The notes: generated from the sequence alone by a model not told the origin. DNA of 64,000 nucleotides from Pseudidiomarina halophila (GCF_003987215.1 NZ_PIPW01000001.1:1054001-1118000); one strand, 5' to 3'. Positions 34,682 through 44,883 are shown, counted from the first letter of the stretch. Numbers and translations: made by a program.

Positions 34682-36298
34682 CTAGACCATGTGTACCAGC
34701 ATTGACGTCGGATCCTCCAGGAACTCCTGCCAACGCTTGTTGAAGCGAGCGATCGTGCCACCATCAATAATACGATGATCACCTGACCAGCTCACCGTCA
34801 TCAGCTTCCGTGCAACCACATTGCCGTTAGCATCGAAGCGCGGTAACTCCTGCACTTTACCGAGGGCAACAATCGCTGCTTCTGGTTTATTGATGATTGG
34901 AGTTGCAACTGTGCCTCCGATAACGCCGATATTGGAAATGGAGATGGTTCCACCTTTCATATCTTCCTGCGCAACACGACCTTCGCGGGCAGCTTGCGTC
35001 AAACGCGTAACTTCATTGGCAACATCAATCAGGCTCTTGTTTTGTACCTGTTTGACGTTTGGCACTAACAAACCAATCTTGGTATCAACGGCCATACCGA
35101 TGTTGTGATCGTCGAAATAGGTGATCTCGGTACACTCATCATTCACCTGCGCATTCATAATTGGGAATTCTTTCAGCGCCAATGACAGTGCTTTGATGAA
35201 GAATGGCATCATGGTGATGCGCACGCCTTCGTCTTTGTAGCGCTCTTTCAGCTGCTTCTGCAGCGCCATCACCGCAGTAAGATCGAACTCATCTGCATAA
35301 GTGAAATGCGGAATAGTGCGTACCGACTCGGTCATGGCTTTGGCCATAGCAGCTTTGACACCGCGGATGGCTTCGGTGCGTTTACCACCGGTGGTTGCTG
35401 TTGGCTTGCTCGTCTCTGATGATGAGCTCGCTGACGTTGTCTGAGCTTGAGCCGTACTAGAACTGCGGGCTACGAACTGCTCAACATCTTCTTTCATGAC
35501 CCGGCCCTTGGCGCCAGAGCCTTCCACTTTGCTGATATCGATATCTAATTCGCGGGCACGACGGCGTACTGCCGGACTGGCAACAGCTTTGCCCTGACGT
35601 GCGGCTTGCGGCACGGCAGCGTGGCCGGGTTGAGCTGCACTTTGCTCAGATTCGGCATTGGTGGCGGTGTCAGCGGCGGTCGCAGGTGCGCCAGAAGTCT
35701 CCTCTGCGTCACCTTCGACGCGAACGGCAAACAGCGGCTCATGCACTTTCGCAATGTCACCCTGTTTGTAATAAAGCTTTTCGACTACGCCGTGCTCTTT
35801 CGCCGGAATTTGCACCAGGGCTTTATCGGTCATCACATCAACCACCGGCTGGTCTTCTTCGATGACGTCACCTTCTTTAACCTGCCATTCCACGATCTCG
35901 CACTCAACGATGCCCTCGCCTATATCTGGCAGGATGAAGTCGGTGACCCGGCTGGAAGATTCCGCTTTAGCTGGTTCAGCCTTGGCGTCTTTAGTTTCCG
36001 CAGAGTTCGCTGGTTCAGCTTCCCCCGCAGTAGAACTGCGGGCTACGTCTGCGTCGTCGGCGTCTTCGGTGACCGCGAACAGTGGTTCGTGAACTTTGGC
36101 GATATCGCCCTGCTTGTAATAAAGCTTAGCCACCACCCCGTCATCTTTTGCGGGGATTTGCACCAGGGCTTTATCGGTCATGACATCGACCACCGGCTGG
36201 TCTTCTTTAATGGTGTCACCTTCCTGGACCAACCATTCGACAATCTCGCACTCTACGATGCCTTCGCCGATGTCTGGTAAGATAAAATCTTTACTCAT
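34682..36298 (-). CDS. bkdB: 2-oxoacid dehydrogenase E2 (branched-chain dihydrolipoamide acyltransferase)
   Basis: The 538-aa E2 core subunit has two lipoyl domains at 5-76 and 121-192, identical at 65 of 72 positions, each with DVMTDKALVQIP (lipoylated Lys). An E1/E3-binding domain follows at about 239-275 (ASPAVRRRARELDIDISKVEGSGAKGR split over it) and the acyltransferase domain at 310-538 with His508 and Asp512 (DHRIIDGGT). It transfers acyl groups to CoA. Two linkers contain the peptide VARSS encoded by REP-like DNA (residues 85 and 276 onward). It follows E1 beta by 14 nt. E3 is not in the window. Confidence 0.93.
   Translation of the reverse strand: MSKDFILPDIGEGIVECEIVEWLVQEGDTIKEDQPVVDVMTDKALVQIPAKDDGVVAKLYYKQGDIAKVHEPLFAVTEDADDADVARSSTAGEAEPANSAETKDAKAEPAKAESSSRVTDFILPDIGEGIVECEIVEWQVKEGDVIEEDQPVVDVMTDKALVQIPAKEHGVVEKLYYKQGDIAKVHEPLFAVRVEGDAEETSGAPATAADTATNAESEQSAAQPGHAAVPQAARQGKAVASPAVRRRARELDIDISKVEGSGAKGRVMKEDVEQFVARSSSTAQAQTTSASSSSETSKPTATTGGKRTEAIRGVKAAMAKAMTESVRTIPHFTYADEFDLTAVMALQKQLKERYKDEGVRITMMPFFIKALSLALKEFPIMNAQVNDECTEITYFDDHNIGMAVDTKIGLLVPNVKQVQNKSLIDVANEVTRLTQAAREGRVAQEDMKGGTISISNIGVIGGTVATPIINKPEAAIVALGKVQELPRFDANGNVVARKLMTVSWSGDHRIIDGGTIARFNKRWQEFLEDPTSMLVHMV
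35452..35473. repeat. REP-like element translated inside the E2 gene (copy near residue 276)
   Basis: The plus strand reads CCGTACTAGAACTGCGGGCT then AC; on the coding strand it begins GTAG and is read as Val-Ala-Arg-Ser-Ser-Ser-Thr. Arms CCGTAC and CTGCGG pair imperfectly. It falls in the linker right after the E1/E3-binding domain, where extra residues should be tolerated. It shares head, core and frame with the copy at 36025-36046. Confidence 0.55.
36025..36046. repeat. REP-like element translated inside the E2 gene (copy near residue 85)
   Basis: The plus strand carries CCGCAG-TAGAA-CTGCGG followed by GCTAC. The arms pair perfectly, by changes at both paired positions compared with the copy at 12051. 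On the coding strand the GTAG head opens Val-Ala-Arg-Ser-Ser-Thr-Ala in the linker after the first lipoyl domain. Confidence 0.6.
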
Positions 36299-36312
36299 AG
36301 GTCACGGCCCTC

Positions 36313-37290
36313 TTAATAGGTCATCGAAGCTTTAATGGCTTCGTACACTTTCAGGTGGTCAACGAAGTACTCTTTCTCGTGACACAATGGGTACGGGGTG
36401 TCTAAACCGCACACGCGGGCGATGGGTGATTCCAGATACAGGAAGCACTTATCTTGTATGGTGGCGGCAACTTCACTGGCAAAGCCACTGGTCAAAGGTG
36501 CTTCCTGAGTAACGACTAAACGCCCGGTTTTCATTACCGATTTAGCCACTGTCTCGGCATCCCATGGCAGTAAACTAACCAGATCGATAATTTCACAATC
36601 GATACCGTCTTCAGCTGCTTTATCGGCAGCTTTTTCGGCCATTTCAACCTGAGCGCCCCAGGCGACGATGGTAAGGTCTTTACCTTCACGAACAACGTCA
36701 GCTTTGCCTAGCTCTAGCGTATACTCTTCTTCAGGCACTTCACCGGTCGACGCACGGTAAAGGCGCTTCGGTTCCATGAAAAGTACCGGGTTTGGATCAA
36801 ATATCGCGCTCAGCAACAGACCTTTAGCCATGTATGGATTACGTGGCATGACGATTTTTAAGCCTGGGGTGTGGGCGAAATAAGCTTCCGGTGACTGTGA
36901 GTGGTAATGACCACCGGCAATGCCACCACCATACGGGGTACGTATGGTCAGGCCACCGACGTTAAATTCGTTACCCGAACGATAACGGAATTTAGCTGAC
37001 TCATTCACAATCTGATCAAACGCAGGGAAAATGTAATCGCCAAACTGAATTTCAGCAATGGCATAGCTGCCTTGCGAAGCCAGGCCATTGGCAAAACCTA
37101 AAATACCTTGCTCGACCAACGGTGTATTAAAATTACGATGACGACCGTACTTCTCGGTTAAACCGGAAGTCGCCCGGAAAACCCCACCAAAAGAGCCGGT
37201 GTCTTCACCAAAACTGTAAACTTTTTCACTTTTCGCCATCGCGATATCAAGTGCGCTATTGATGGCTTGTAGCAGATTCATCTTGGCCAT
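36313..37290 (-). CDS. bkdA2: Branched-chain 2-oxoacid dehydrogenase E1 beta subunit
   Basis: This 325-aa transketolase-like subunit has [20 protein letters not shown] near 25-44, [32 protein letters not shown] split across 67-98, and the C-terminal domain with [19 protein letters not shown] near 210-228 and [13 protein letters not shown]. These are features of the branched-chain rather than the pyruvate complex. Its start overlaps the E1 alpha stop by one nucleotide. Confidence 0.93.
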   Translation of the reverse strand: MAKMNLLQAINSALDIAMAKSEKVYSFGEDTGSFGGVFRATSGLTEKYGRHRNFNTPLVEQGILGFANGLASQGSYAIAEIQFGDYIFPAFDQIVNESAKFRYRSGNEFNVGGLTIRTPYGGGIAGGHYHSQSPEAYFAHTPGLKIVMPRNPYMAKGLLLSAIFDPNPVLFMEPKRLYRASTGEVPEEEYTLELGKADVVREGKDLTIVAWGAQVEMAEKAADKAAEDGIDCEIIDLVSLLPWDAETVAKSVMKTGRLVVTQEAPLTSGFASEVAATIQDKCFLYLESPIARVCGLDTPYPLCHEKEYFVDHLKVYEAIKASMTY

Positions 37291-38489
37291 TACTTCTCTC
37301 CCCCATCAATGCGTGACGCTGTTTTCGGGTACGCTTCCGGGTACTTACGAATATGCGCTTTTAATTGTTCCAACTGCTCTTTAAGCTGTTTGGGTGGAGT
37401 GTCATAAACGTCATTAATGAGTTCATCAATATGTGGCGCAGGAACTTTCTCAGCTTTCTTCAGGGCTGCCAGTACTGCGGCCTTTTTCTCAGCGAAGATC
37501 TCTTCCGCATCTTTCTCGGTCAGCCACTTCTTCTTGATCAGATAGGTCTGGAAGCGCGCCAGCGGATCTTTCGCGCGCCATTCTTCCTCTTCTTCGCGGG
37601 TACGGTAGCCCGTCGGGTCATCTGACGTCGAATGACCGGCCATGCGGTACGACATGCCTTCAATCAATACTGGCTCATCTTCTTCAACTGCCAACTTACG
37701 TGCCAGCTGGGTAGCCTGATACACAGCGAGGATGTCATTGCCGTCGACACGGATGGTTTTCATGCCATAAGCGACACCACGTGGCGCTATGCCATCACCG
37801 GCATACTGCTCACCCTGTGACGGGGTTGAGATGGCATAACCATTGTTGCGGCAAAAGAAAATAGCCGGGACTTTATAAACTGCTGCCATATTCAGGGCTG
37901 CGTGGAAATCACCTTCTGAAGCAGCACCCTCACCAAAATAGCATATGGTGCAGTTGCCGGTTTTATCCATTTTCTGACCGAACGCATAACCTGTTGCTTG
38001 CGGAATTTGCGTCGCTAACGGGGAAGCTATGGTCATGAAGTTCAGCGCCGCAGAACCATAATGCACAGGCATCTGACGACCTTTACCTAAGTCGCGCTCA
38101 TTAGAGAACAACTGATCCATAAACTGCTCAACGGTAAAACCGCGATATGCTAACGCACCTTGCTCACGGTATTGCCCCATGATCATGTCACCATCATCCA
38201 GTGCTGCAGCTGAACCAATGCTCGCCGCTTCCTCACCGAGTGATGATAAATAGAAACTGATACGCCCCTGGCGCTGTGCGGCAATCATGCGTTCATCTAA
38301 TATGCGGATGAATTGCATGGTATCGAACATTTTAAGTGCCAACTCTTTATCGAGCTTCGGCGCCTCTGCACCTTTGTGCAAGGTGCCATCCTCTTTGAGG
38401 ATTTGAAGCATTGGAATCTTCAACGCAGAACCGTCAATAAATTTCGGTTCGGTCACGATTTCAAGCTGGTGTTGTTTATCCTTTGCCAT
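37290..38489 (-). CDS. bkdA1: Branched-chain 2-oxoacid dehydrogenase E1 alpha subunit
   Basis: The 399-aa subunit binds thiamine diphosphate: [20 protein letters not shown] and [11 protein letters not shown] form the binding fold, and [22 protein letters not shown] is the regulatory-loop region typical of branched-chain E1. [17 protein letters not shown] lies near 105-121. It decarboxylates 2-oxoacids from Val, Leu and Ile. It is the first gene of the operon E1 alpha - E1 beta - E2 ending at the terminator at 34624. Confidence 0.94.
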   Translation of the reverse strand: MAKDKQHQLEIVTEPKFIDGSALKIPMLQILKEDGTLHKGAEAPKLDKELALKMFDTMQFIRILDERMIAAQRQGRISFYLSSLGEEAASIGSAAALDDGDMIMGQYREQGALAYRGFTVEQFMDQLFSNERDLGKGRQMPVHYGSAALNFMTIASPLATQIPQATGYAFGQKMDKTGNCTICYFGEGAASEGDFHAALNMAAVYKVPAIFFCRNNGYAISTPSQGEQYAGDGIAPRGVAYGMKTIRVDGNDILAVYQATQLARKLAVEEDEPVLIEGMSYRMAGHSTSDDPTGYRTREEEEEWRAKDPLARFQTYLIKKKWLTEKDAEEIFAEKKAAVLAALKKAEKVPAPHIDELINDVYDTPPKQLKEQLEQLKAHIRKYPEAYPKTASRIDGGEK

Positions 38490-38575
38490 AACTTTCTCGT
38501 TCTCGGAAAAATTGCGCTCACTTTACCTTTACGTCAACTGACATGCAAATGAGCGGGGATGCTTAAATTAAAAAA

Positions 38576-39619
38576 TCAGACCAGTTGCAGTCGTTCGATA
38601 GGCACATCTTTTACGATCAATAATGCCCGCTGACCCAACGCCACTTTAGCGTTAGGGAACACGATCCTCTCCCCTGCCTGCTCTACGCGATGTTCTGTGT
38701 CACCGTCCATTGCCAGCAAATAACCTTGCTCAAAAGCGGTAAAGTTCGCGACATCATCGGGGAAGTGCAGAGTGAAGTCTTCAACTGTACGGTTTATTGT
38801 ACGGCAAACATCCAGAACTTTTGTCCGCTCTGGGTCAAACTCCGGCAACGACAACTCCCGTTCACAAATCAGTCGGGTAAACATTCGCTCCGCTGCAGCA
38901 AATTTGCTGCGGTCATTTTCGCCAAACGGCCGCACTTTACCTAACTCAACGGTAAAGGCGTCAGCTCCGTGGGTGCGCACACTGTAATAGCTAAAGGTGG
39001 TGGTCGGTGACTGACTCAGCAGTATGGTCGTGATACCGCACTCAGCTAAAAAAGTGAGCTGTGACTTTTTGTACGGCCCACCATGGGTATAAGGATAGAC
39101 GGCAAATTTCTCATAGCGCGAATCGCGGATCGCGGTATGTAAGTCATAGTGAAAGCGCTGGCGTTCGCCCCCGGGAGCATCCTGATAAAAGGCTGTCACA
39201 TAATGTTCTAAACTCGCAGCACGTTTATGCTCCGGCGTGTCACCTTCAGCATGAGCCCCGCTGAACAGGCGGTTCATATTCATATCGACAAAGCGCTTAT
39301 TAATTGCTATTGCCGCCGGATTGGCAATTAAAAACAGGGTTCGTTGGACAGGCTTTATCTGGCCTTGCATGATGCCGTGAATCATATCCCGCACGATTTC
39401 AATCGGTGCTGTTTCATCACCATGCACCGCGCACGAAAATATCACGTCTTTATCGCCCGGCGAACTGGGCTCTACCACTACCACGCCATAGTCCTGAAAG
39501 ATCAGACGCCCGCCATCATAATCAACAGTTTTGTTCAGCAGTTGTGCCTCGTCGGCTAACTGTTCACCAGCATAGCCAGCAAGTGTCCATTCAAGTACAT
39601 CAACATCATTCAGTTTCAC
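38576..39619 (-). CDS. astE: Succinylglutamate desuccinylase
   Basis: AstE catalyses the last step of the arginine succinyltransferase pathway, giving glutamate and succinate. The 347-aa zinc enzyme has His66 and Glu69 (CAVHGDETAPIEIV), the RFVDMNMNRLFSG segment near 107-119, and YDLHTAIRDS with the third ligand near 160. Other ast genes are absent here. The start lies within the end of the DUF599 gene (14-nt overlap). The gene just before the bkd operon fits amino acid catabolism. Confidence 0.92.
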   Translation of the reverse strand: MKLNDVDVLEWTLAGYAGEQLADEAQLLNKTVDYDGGRLIFQDYGVVVVEPSSPGDKDVIFSCAVHGDETAPIEIVRDMIHGIMQGQIKPVQRTLFLIANPAAIAINKRFVDMNMNRLFSGAHAEGDTPEHKRAASLEHYVTAFYQDAPGGERQRFHYDLHTAIRDSRYEKFAVYPYTHGGPYKKSQLTFLAECGITTILLSQSPTTTFSYYSVRTHGADAFTVELGKVRPFGENDRSKFAAAERMFTRLICERELSLPEFDPERTKVLDVCRTINRTVEDFTLHFPDDVANFTAFEQGYLLAMDGDTEHRVEQAGERIVFPNAKVALGQRALLIVKDVPIERLQLV

Positions 39620-40346
39620 TTTTCGACTCCTGTTGTTTAAATCGTCCGGGCTCCAGCCCTTTAATTGCTAACAGGGCGCGTAACACCCGTGAACGGTACT
39701 CCCGACGATATAACACCGATACCACTACTATAGTCGCAGCGACAAACAATAAGGGATGTAAAAACCAACACAGAAAAGCTAGAGCAAAATAGTAAGCACG
39801 CAAACCATTATTGTATTCATGACCGGCTTGATCGAACACCTTCGCGGCCTGATGCGCAAAAATATCCCGCTGTTCATCGGAGAAATCCGTGCTTCGATAC
39901 TGTGGTGCGGCGCCGAGTAACACTGAAACAAACCCGAACTGCCGTATTGCCCAGGTAAATTTGAAAAAAGCAAAAACGAAGATGAGAGCTAGCCCGGCTA
40001 ACTTAAATTGCACTTTGTCCGGTGATGTTGCGGCAGTAAATGGCAGCGATTGCAGCACCAAAACCACTTTATCGGCAGAGGCTAACAAAGTCAGCACGCC
40101 TGCTAGTACCAGCACCGTAGAGGAGGCAAAGAAGGTTACCACGCGCTCAACATTTCCCAACAAAGCCGCATCAGCAATTTGGTGCTCTTTACGGGTTAAC
40201 GTGGTCATCCAGTCAATGCGCAATTGTCTGAGAATATGCGAGAGACTATAAGTACTGCGGGCACGTATTCGGGCGAATTGGATGTAGAAAACCCAAACCG
40301 AAAGAAAAAATGCCAGAGTTACAATATCGAGTGTGGTTAAACTCAT
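39606..40346 (-). CDS. DUF599-family membrane protein
   Basis: The 246-aa protein has about four helices (residues 7-26, 68-90, 105-135 and 183-210). The motifs WMTTLTRKEHQIADAALLGN (46-65), then SSTVLVLAGVLTLL, and YNNGLRAYYFALAFLCWFLHP (178-198) are typical of DUF599, a family of unknown function. Its 3' end overlaps astE by 14 nt, suggesting translational coupling. Confidence 0.82.
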   Translation of the reverse strand: MSLTTLDIVTLAFFLSVWVFYIQFARIRARSTYSLSHILRQLRIDWMTTLTRKEHQIADAALLGNVERVVTFFASSTVLVLAGVLTLLASADKVVLVLQSLPFTAATSPDKVQFKLAGLALIFVFAFFKFTWAIRQFGFVSVLLGAAPQYRSTDFSDEQRDIFAHQAAKVFDQAGHEYNNGLRAYYFALAFLCWFLHPLLFVAATIVVVSVLYRREYRSRVLRALLAIKGLEPGRFKQQESKSETE

Positions 40347-40380
40347 GCTATTGACCTTGCGCTGACAGCATCGTTAGAAG

Positions 40381-40409
40381 CCCCATGCTTACCTAGCGCA
40401 AGCACGGGG
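40381..40409. other. Imperfect hairpin after the RND efflux operon
   Basis: CCCCATGCTT and AAGCACGGGG form 10-nt arms with one mismatch and a 9-nt loop. There is no U-run on either side, so it is a weak candidate for a transcript 3' end or processing signal between the RND permease gene (ends at 40444) and the DUF599 gene. Confidence 0.3.
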
Positions 40410-40443
40410 AATCATTAATCATTGTAAGGTCACTAGTTTACCA

Positions 40444-43400
40444 TTATGTGACGGAATTGTCCGACTCAGATTTAGGTGCAGGTTTGTCGGCCAGACCATA
40501 CCAGGACAACATCGTTTTCAAGCCACGTTTGGTGTCATTAAGAATCAGATACAAGCATGGAATCAACAGCAACGTAATGACGGTGGCAAAGAGGATGCCA
40601 AACGCCAGCGAAATTGCCATCGGGATAACCATTTTTGCTTGCAGGCTTTTCTCAAGCACGATCGGCAACAGACCAAAGAAGGTGGTCAAGCTGGTTAGAA
40701 TAATTGCCCGGAAGCGAGCTGCGCCAGCGTCCTGAACCGCAGTACGCAGCGCTACTCCATCTTTACGCGCCTGATTGACGTAATCGACCATTACCAGTGA
40801 GTCATTTACCACAACCCCGGCCAGTGCAATGATACCAAACAAGCTTAAGATAGAGATCGGCATACCGATAATCCAGTGACCAATGACCGCACCGATCATA
40901 CCAAACGGAATCACCGACATAATGATCAACGGCTGACTGTAAGACTTCAGGGGTACTGCCATCAACGCATAAATCGCAAATAAGGCCAGCATGAAGCCTA
41001 TTGCCAGCGAGTTGGTGGCTTCCGCTTCGTCCTGCGAAGCACCTTCAAGCTGAACGCTGACCGATGGGTACTTGTCGAGAATCGGTTGCATATGCTGCTG
41101 GCGAACCTGTTGCACAACCTCAAAAGGTTCCACCCGGTCTTTATCGACCCGGGCCCGTACGTTGACCGAACGCTCGCGGTCGATACGGGTGATGGTGTTA
41201 TAGCCTTTAGCAAAGCGAATATTGGCAAGCTCAGTAAATGGAATTAAGTCGCCATCTGCGGTGCGCAGCTTCATGTCTTCCAGATTACCCACCGACTGAC
41301 GCTCTTCCAGCGGGTAACGCACCATCACCCGAACTTCTTCGTCACCGCGCTGAATACGCTGAGCTTCCGCGCCATAAAAGGCGTAACGCACCTGATTCGC
41401 TAGATCACTCAGAGTAATTCCCATTGCCGTCGCCAAAGGTTTCAACTCAAGGATAATTTCATCGTTGCCCGCGCCGAAGGTATCTTCAATGTCAAATACC
41501 CCCTCAAACTGGCCCAGAGCTTCTTTGATTTCTTTTGCCGCCGCAGAGAGCTGGCCCAAGTCTTCACCAGCCAACTGAAACTCGACATCAAAGCCGCCAC
41601 CGCCGCCAATACTGCCCTGGAAGTTAATCGCTTTTACCCCGGCTATTTCCGGAGTCTCTTCACGCCAGCGATTGATGATAGCAAAGCCATCGATCTCACG
41701 TTCTTCACCTTTTGCCAGCTCACTCATAACCATGCCACTGGTGGTGCCATTTAGCCAGGTGGTGGTGTGGCGAACGACATCCTCGCCCTGCTCTTCCTTC
41801 ACCTCTTCGTTAACTTTCATTAACGAAGCTGTGAGCGTCTGCAAAGCATTGATAGTTGCTTCTTCGGATGAGCCGGGCTGCATTTCAATACTGGTTTGAA
41901 TGAAATCACTCGGAATATTTGGGAAAAACACCCAACGCACCACACCGCCGCTAATCAGGCCGATCATTAAAATAAACATGGCAAAAAACGAAGCCAAAGT
42001 AGTGTAACGGTAGTGCAGACATTTTTTTAAGAACGGTCGATAGTAACGCTCGACGAATACCCGCAGGCTGTCAGAAATCTTATTCCGGGTACGTTGAAAT
42101 GCATTTTGCTTTTCATTTGCTGATTTGCTGAATTTCATCCCTGCAATATGCGCAGGCAGGATTAATTTGGATTCAACCAACGAAAAGGCAAGACAGAGAA
42201 TGACCACTACTGCGATCGACTCCCAGATCGCTCCCATACCACCATCTACCATAAGCATCGGGATGAAAGCGACCATGGTGGTCAGCACCCCAAAAGTTGC
42301 CGGAATCGCAACTTTCTTCGCGCCACGCACTACGTTATCCGTGGTTTTGCCGTACTTCTCAATTTCTGAGTAGGCACTTTCCCCGATGACTATGGCATCA
42401 TCCACCACGATACCCAACACCAGAATAAAACCAAACAAACTGATCATATTGATGGAGATATCAAACATGGGTAAAGGCATCAGCGCAATGGTGCCAAGAA
42501 AACAAATTGGAATACCAATCATGACCCAGAATGCCAGTCGCAACTGCAAAAACAACGACAGCATTAAGAATACCAGTAGACCACCGGTAATCATGTTGTC
42601 GGTCATCAGATCGAGACGTCCCTGGAGGTAATAGGATGAGTCCCCCCAATGCGCGACTTTCACTTCGGGTGGTAGTTCTTTCTGCTTACGCTCAACATAA
42701 TTGCGTACGACCTCAGCGACCGCTAGATCATTTTGATCGCCAACTGAATCGACCCGGACAAAGGTCGCAGGCTTACCGTCAAACCGGGTAAAGCGACGAC
42801 GCTCAACGAATTCATCTTTGACGGTCGCGATATCCCCGAGAGTTAACCGAGTGCCGTCAGGTCGGTTGATCAGTACGATATTCTCGTATTCTTCGCCAAA
42901 GTAGGCCTGGTTGTTGGCGCGCAACAAAATATCGCCGTTCGGCGTGCGGATTGAGCCACCGGCGACGTCAATTGAGGTGCCACGAACAGCATTTACTATC
43001 TGTTGGAAAGTAAGATTATAGCGCTGCAGGTCCTGCTCTGAAATTTCAATGGATATTTCATAATCACGCGCACCTACTACATCAACTTTAGTGATGCCGC
43101 CAATGGACTTTAAGTCATCGCGAATTGATTTTGCCAGCTCTTTTTGATTGCGTTCGGTCATGTCGCCATAGACACTGATCCAAATCACCTGACGTTGCGG
43201 CCGGATACGATAAATATTGGGACTTTCAATTTGCTGGGGAAAATTGGGTATTGCATCCACCAGCATTTTCACTTCGTCCATGACCACCTGCGGGTCATAA
43301 CCGCTTTCGACTTCTACTGAGACTGAACCGCCACCCTCCCGGGCAGTTGAGACAATACGTTCAACGCCATTTACGTCTTCTAAGGCATCTTCAATCAGTA

Positions 43401-43638
43401 CCAGAACGCCTTGTTCGACTTCTTGCGGTGCCGCTCCGGGGAATGGCACCTGAATACTGATATTGTTCAGTTCAATTTCCGGAAACATCTGCTTCCGTAC
43501 TTCAAACACCATGAAAAGACCGGTGATGATGATTAACAGCATCAACAGATTGGCAGCAACTTTATTGTTTGCCCACCAGGCGATTAAGCCACGTTCTTGA
43601 TTCGATTCTGGAGCTTGATTCGGCGTTTGCATGGTCAT
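40444..43638 (-). CDS. RND efflux transporter permease
   Basis: The 1064-aa inner membrane pump has helix 1 at about 27-45, two large periplasmic loops and 12 helices. The proton-relay pair Asp413-Asp414 lies in helix 4 (LGIVVDDAIVIGE), and GVVVNDSLVMVDYVNQARKDG marks the helix 10 region. The size fits the AcrB superfamily. Its partner adaptor gene ends 6 nt upstream. No outer membrane factor gene is present, so a TolC protein must come from elsewhere. Substrate unknown. Confidence 0.93.
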   Translation of the reverse strand: MTMQTPNQAPESNQERGLIAWWANNKVAANLLMLLIIITGLFMVFEVRKQMFPEIELNNISIQVPFPGAAPQEVEQGVLVLIEDALEDVNGVERIVSTAREGGGSVSVEVESGYDPQVVMDEVKMLVDAIPNFPQQIESPNIYRIRPQRQVIWISVYGDMTERNQKELAKSIRDDLKSIGGITKVDVVGARDYEISIEISEQDLQRYNLTFQQIVNAVRGTSIDVAGGSIRTPNGDILLRANNQAYFGEEYENIVLINRPDGTRLTLGDIATVKDEFVERRRFTRFDGKPATFVRVDSVGDQNDLAVAEVVRNYVERKQKELPPEVKVAHWGDSSYYLQGRLDLMTDNMITGGLLVFLMLSLFLQLRLAFWVMIGIPICFLGTIALMPLPMFDISINMISLFGFILVLGIVVDDAIVIGESAYSEIEKYGKTTDNVVRGAKKVAIPATFGVLTTMVAFIPMLMVDGGMGAIWESIAVVVILCLAFSLVESKLILPAHIAGMKFSKSANEKQNAFQRTRNKISDSLRVFVERYYRPFLKKCLHYRYTTLASFFAMFILMIGLISGGVVRWVFFPNIPSDFIQTSIEMQPGSSEEATINALQTLTASLMKVNEEVKEEQGEDVVRHTTTWLNGTTSGMVMSELAKGEEREIDGFAIINRWREETPEIAGVKAINFQGSIGGGGGFDVEFQLAGEDLGQLSAAAKEIKEALGQFEGVFDIEDTFGAGNDEIILELKPLATAMGITLSDLANQVRYAFYGAEAQRIQRGDEEVRVMVRYPLEERQSVGNLEDMKLRTADGDLIPFTELANIRFAKGYNTITRIDRERSVNVRARVDKDRVEPFEVVQQVRQQHMQPILDKYPSVSVQLEGASQDEAEATNSLAIGFMLALFAIYALMAVPLKSYSQPLIIMSVIPFGMIGAVIGHWIIGMPISILSLFGIIALAGVVVNDSLVMVDYVNQARKDGVALRTAVQDAGAARFRAIILTSLTTFFGLLPIVLEKSLQAKMVIPMAISLAFGILFATVITLLLIPCLYLILNDTKRGLKTMLSWYGLADKPAPKSESDNSVT

Positions 43639-43644
43639 AATTCC

Positions 43645-44883
43645 TTACTCGTCAGCTGAAGTATCAGCAGTGTCGTTACTGACATCAGTTGACTCACCTG
43701 AATCACCCGGACCTTCCATCTGCTCCGGCAGTGGATCGCCTGGCAACCGCACTTTCATACTTGGTAAGGCATTCGTAAGCTGGGTCAACACAACGTTGTC
43801 GCCAGGATTAAGCCCTTCATTGATGATGACGTGATTTTCTTCGGCACGCAGAACTTCAACGTGCTGTCGCTGCAAACGGCGATCATCATCGACTAACCAG
43901 ACATTGCCGTCAGCAGTTAATGCGTAGCGCGGGATACGGTAAACATTTTCTACATAAATACCTTCAATTTCGAGTGCCACAAAACGCCCGAACCGTAACA
44001 CGCGCTCGTGGGTTTGGCCCGCCCGGTTGTATGGGTCCTGTACTTCCACAACGCCGTAGATGACCCGGCTTGCGCGATCAAGCACGCCCTCGCTGCGCAC
44101 CAGGCGCCCACGCCACTGATATTTTTGTCCCGCCACTTGAGACGTCAGCAGAACTTCAGGGAAATCGCTGGTCTGTTCTGAATCTGGCAAATCCAGATAC
44201 GCGAGATCACGATCACTTAATGGCACGCGTATTTCAGCGGTTTCAGTACCTAACATTTCTGCGATTTGGCTGCTGACATTAACAAATTGGCCTAAATCTA
44301 CATTTTTGCTTTGCAAAATGCCGTCAAACGGTGCGCGAATGGTGGTTCGATCTAAATCGCGTTGTGCCTTTGCCACCGCAGCTTCTGCCGATTGCATGGC
44401 AGCGACCGCACTGGCAACCTGAGGCTTGCGTAAACCTAAATCAGGAATTTCGCCCAGTTGCAATGACTCCCACTCTTCACGAGCGACTTCTGCGCGGGCA
44501 CTCTCTTCTGCTAACGCTGCTTTTGCCTGCGCGAGATTCGCCTTAGCACTTTGTAACGCTACTTCATAGTCACGGGTATCGATCTGAATCAGCATCTCAC
44601 CTTTGTTAAAGAATCCACCGTTTTGGAAATTCGGTGCAATTTCGGTAATTTGACCGCCAACTTGCGCAATCAGATTGGTTGTGTGTTTTGGCATGACATT
44701 GCCCTGTCCACTGACCAATAAGTTAATATTTTGCGGCTCAGCTTGCTGCACCTCCACCAACACCGCCGGGCGCTCTGTTGAACGCATCGGTAATTGTGGA
44801 CGCAACATACCTAAGACTACGACCAGAGCAATCGCAACAAGAATAATAAGTGGTGGTAATAGCGCACGCTTTTTGAAAGTCAT
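43645..44883 (-). CDS. RND efflux periplasmic adaptor (membrane fusion protein)
   Basis: This 412-aa protein has an N-terminal helix (about 9-27), lipoyl halves (AQVGGQITEIAPNFQNGGFF near 88-107, TIRAPFDGILQSKNVDLGQF near 176-195), a helical hairpin rich in Ala (about 115-170), then barrel and membrane-proximal domains, and an acidic C-terminal tail rich in Asp, Glu, Ser and Thr. It couples the RND permease to an outer membrane channel. A perfect long palindrome lies 26 bp upstream of the ATG. Confidence 0.92.
   Translation of the reverse strand: MTFKKRALLPPLIILVAIALVVVLGMLRPQLPMRSTERPAVLVEVQQAEPQNINLLVSGQGNVMPKHTTNLIAQVGGQITEIAPNFQNGGFFNKGEMLIQIDTRDYEVALQSAKANLAQAKAALAEESARAEVAREEWESLQLGEIPDLGLRKPQVASAVAAMQSAEAAVAKAQRDLDRTTIRAPFDGILQSKNVDLGQFVNVSSQIAEMLGTETAEIRVPLSDRDLAYLDLPDSEQTSDFPEVLLTSQVAGQKYQWRGRLVRSEGVLDRASRVIYGVVEVQDPYNRAGQTHERVLRFGRFVALEIEGIYVENVYRIPRYALTADGNVWLVDDDRRLQRQHVEVLRAEENHVIINEGLNPGDNVVLTQLTNALPSMKVRLPGDPLPEQMEGPGDSGESTDVSNDTADTSADE

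Noticed and set aside
35606-36280. Long open frame (224 codons) on the plus strand inside the E2 gene
   Set aside because: It is antisense to the duplicated lipoyl domains; its repetitive translation simply mirrors that duplication and has no family motif.
37604-37611. GTAGCCCG inside the E1 alpha gene
   Set aside because: Resembles the REP head but is on the non-coding strand, lacks the palindrome, and overlaps codons for the conserved GYRTR motif.
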